From Hymenopellis radicata (lineage: Eukaryota; Basidiomycota; Agaricomycetes; Agaricales; Physalacriaceae), in assembly GCA_015501595.1 (NCBI GenBank), contig JADNRX010000618.1, forward strand, positions 1 to 29,186: a stretch of DNA of 29,186 nucleotides, read 5' to 3'. Position numbers and translations under genes: made by a program. Positions 29,052-29,186 of this stretch are shown here, in pieces; within the stretch, counting starts at the first letter, position 1, and each line of letters begins with the position of its first letter. A model generated the notes under the pieces. That model was not told where the DNA came from. It did not search any database and was given only the letters and a program-made list of their open reading frames with translations.

Positions 29052-29186
29052 TTATTTCTTGAACCTCCCATAGTGATGACAATCCAATCGCAGGATTGAC
29101 CTCGGGAGGTTGGTGAGTGGGTGATGGTAAGTTTCGGCTCTGGTCGGGCCAGTCAGGCGGGAAGTGGGAGAGCGCTGATGGCGGCA
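29052..29186. other. Flank to the right of X2
   Basis: About 135 bp beyond the right end of X2. It contains an inverted pair, GAACCTCCC and GGGAGGTT (about 29061-29111), around CAATCGCAGGATTG. No clear match to repeat A was found. Confidence 0.3.

Overview
This window looks like a repeat-rich, gene-poor stretch of a fungal nuclear genome, probably a basidiomycete. Introns are short (about 36-55 bp) with GT...AG ends. The recognisable protein fragments resemble fungal PIG-A/GPI3, a Cdc3-like septin and a plasma-membrane H+-ATPase. Transposon-like elements are nested inside one another. No rRNA, tRNA or CRISPR array was recognised. All comparisons were made by eye; no alignment or database search was run.

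Layout. (i) 1 to about 6400 is copy A of a large, unclassified repeat. (ii) About 6400-11459 is the unique part: a coiled-coil ORF at 8033-8838 (+) and a PIG-A homologue at 9369-10772 (-). The PIG-A gene lacks its N-terminal exon(s) and has a one-base frameshift. (iii) 11460-23723 is copy B of the same repeat, split by insertions. These are hAT-like element hAT1a (11552-12996), a 4.06-kb element X1 (15581-19640), a second near-identical hAT1b (20164-21607) and a 370-bp MITE (22886-23255). (iv) 23724-29051 is X2, a 5.3-kb element with the same termini as X1. It contains another hAT-like element, hAT2 (25347-26447). The last 135 bp are unassigned.

hAT1a, hAT1b and hAT2 each have TAGAG-type terminal inverted repeats and a perfect 8-bp target duplication (GGTTTGAC, AGTTGACG and ACTGCGAC). 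None encodes a visible transposase. Copy A is an uninterrupted counterpart of copy B, so it acts as an empty-site control for hAT1a and X1. X1 and X2 carry decayed host gene pieces: a septin GTPase fragment in X1 and an H+-ATPase fragment in X2. This suggests gene-capturing elements.

The least expected signal is a short motif, GCGTAAGCCC followed by a small hairpin and GGCnGC. It occurs in X1, X2 and three times in each hAT1 copy. Its stem sequence changes from copy to copy while pairing is kept (CTC/GAG, CTG/CAG, CTGT/ACAG, CTA/TAG, CAG/CTG). In X1 and X2 it sits inside a larger module R that also has an upstream hairpin; one copy of that hairpin keeps its pairing through G-U pairs on one strand only. 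This pattern suggests an RNA-level structure carried by mobile elements.
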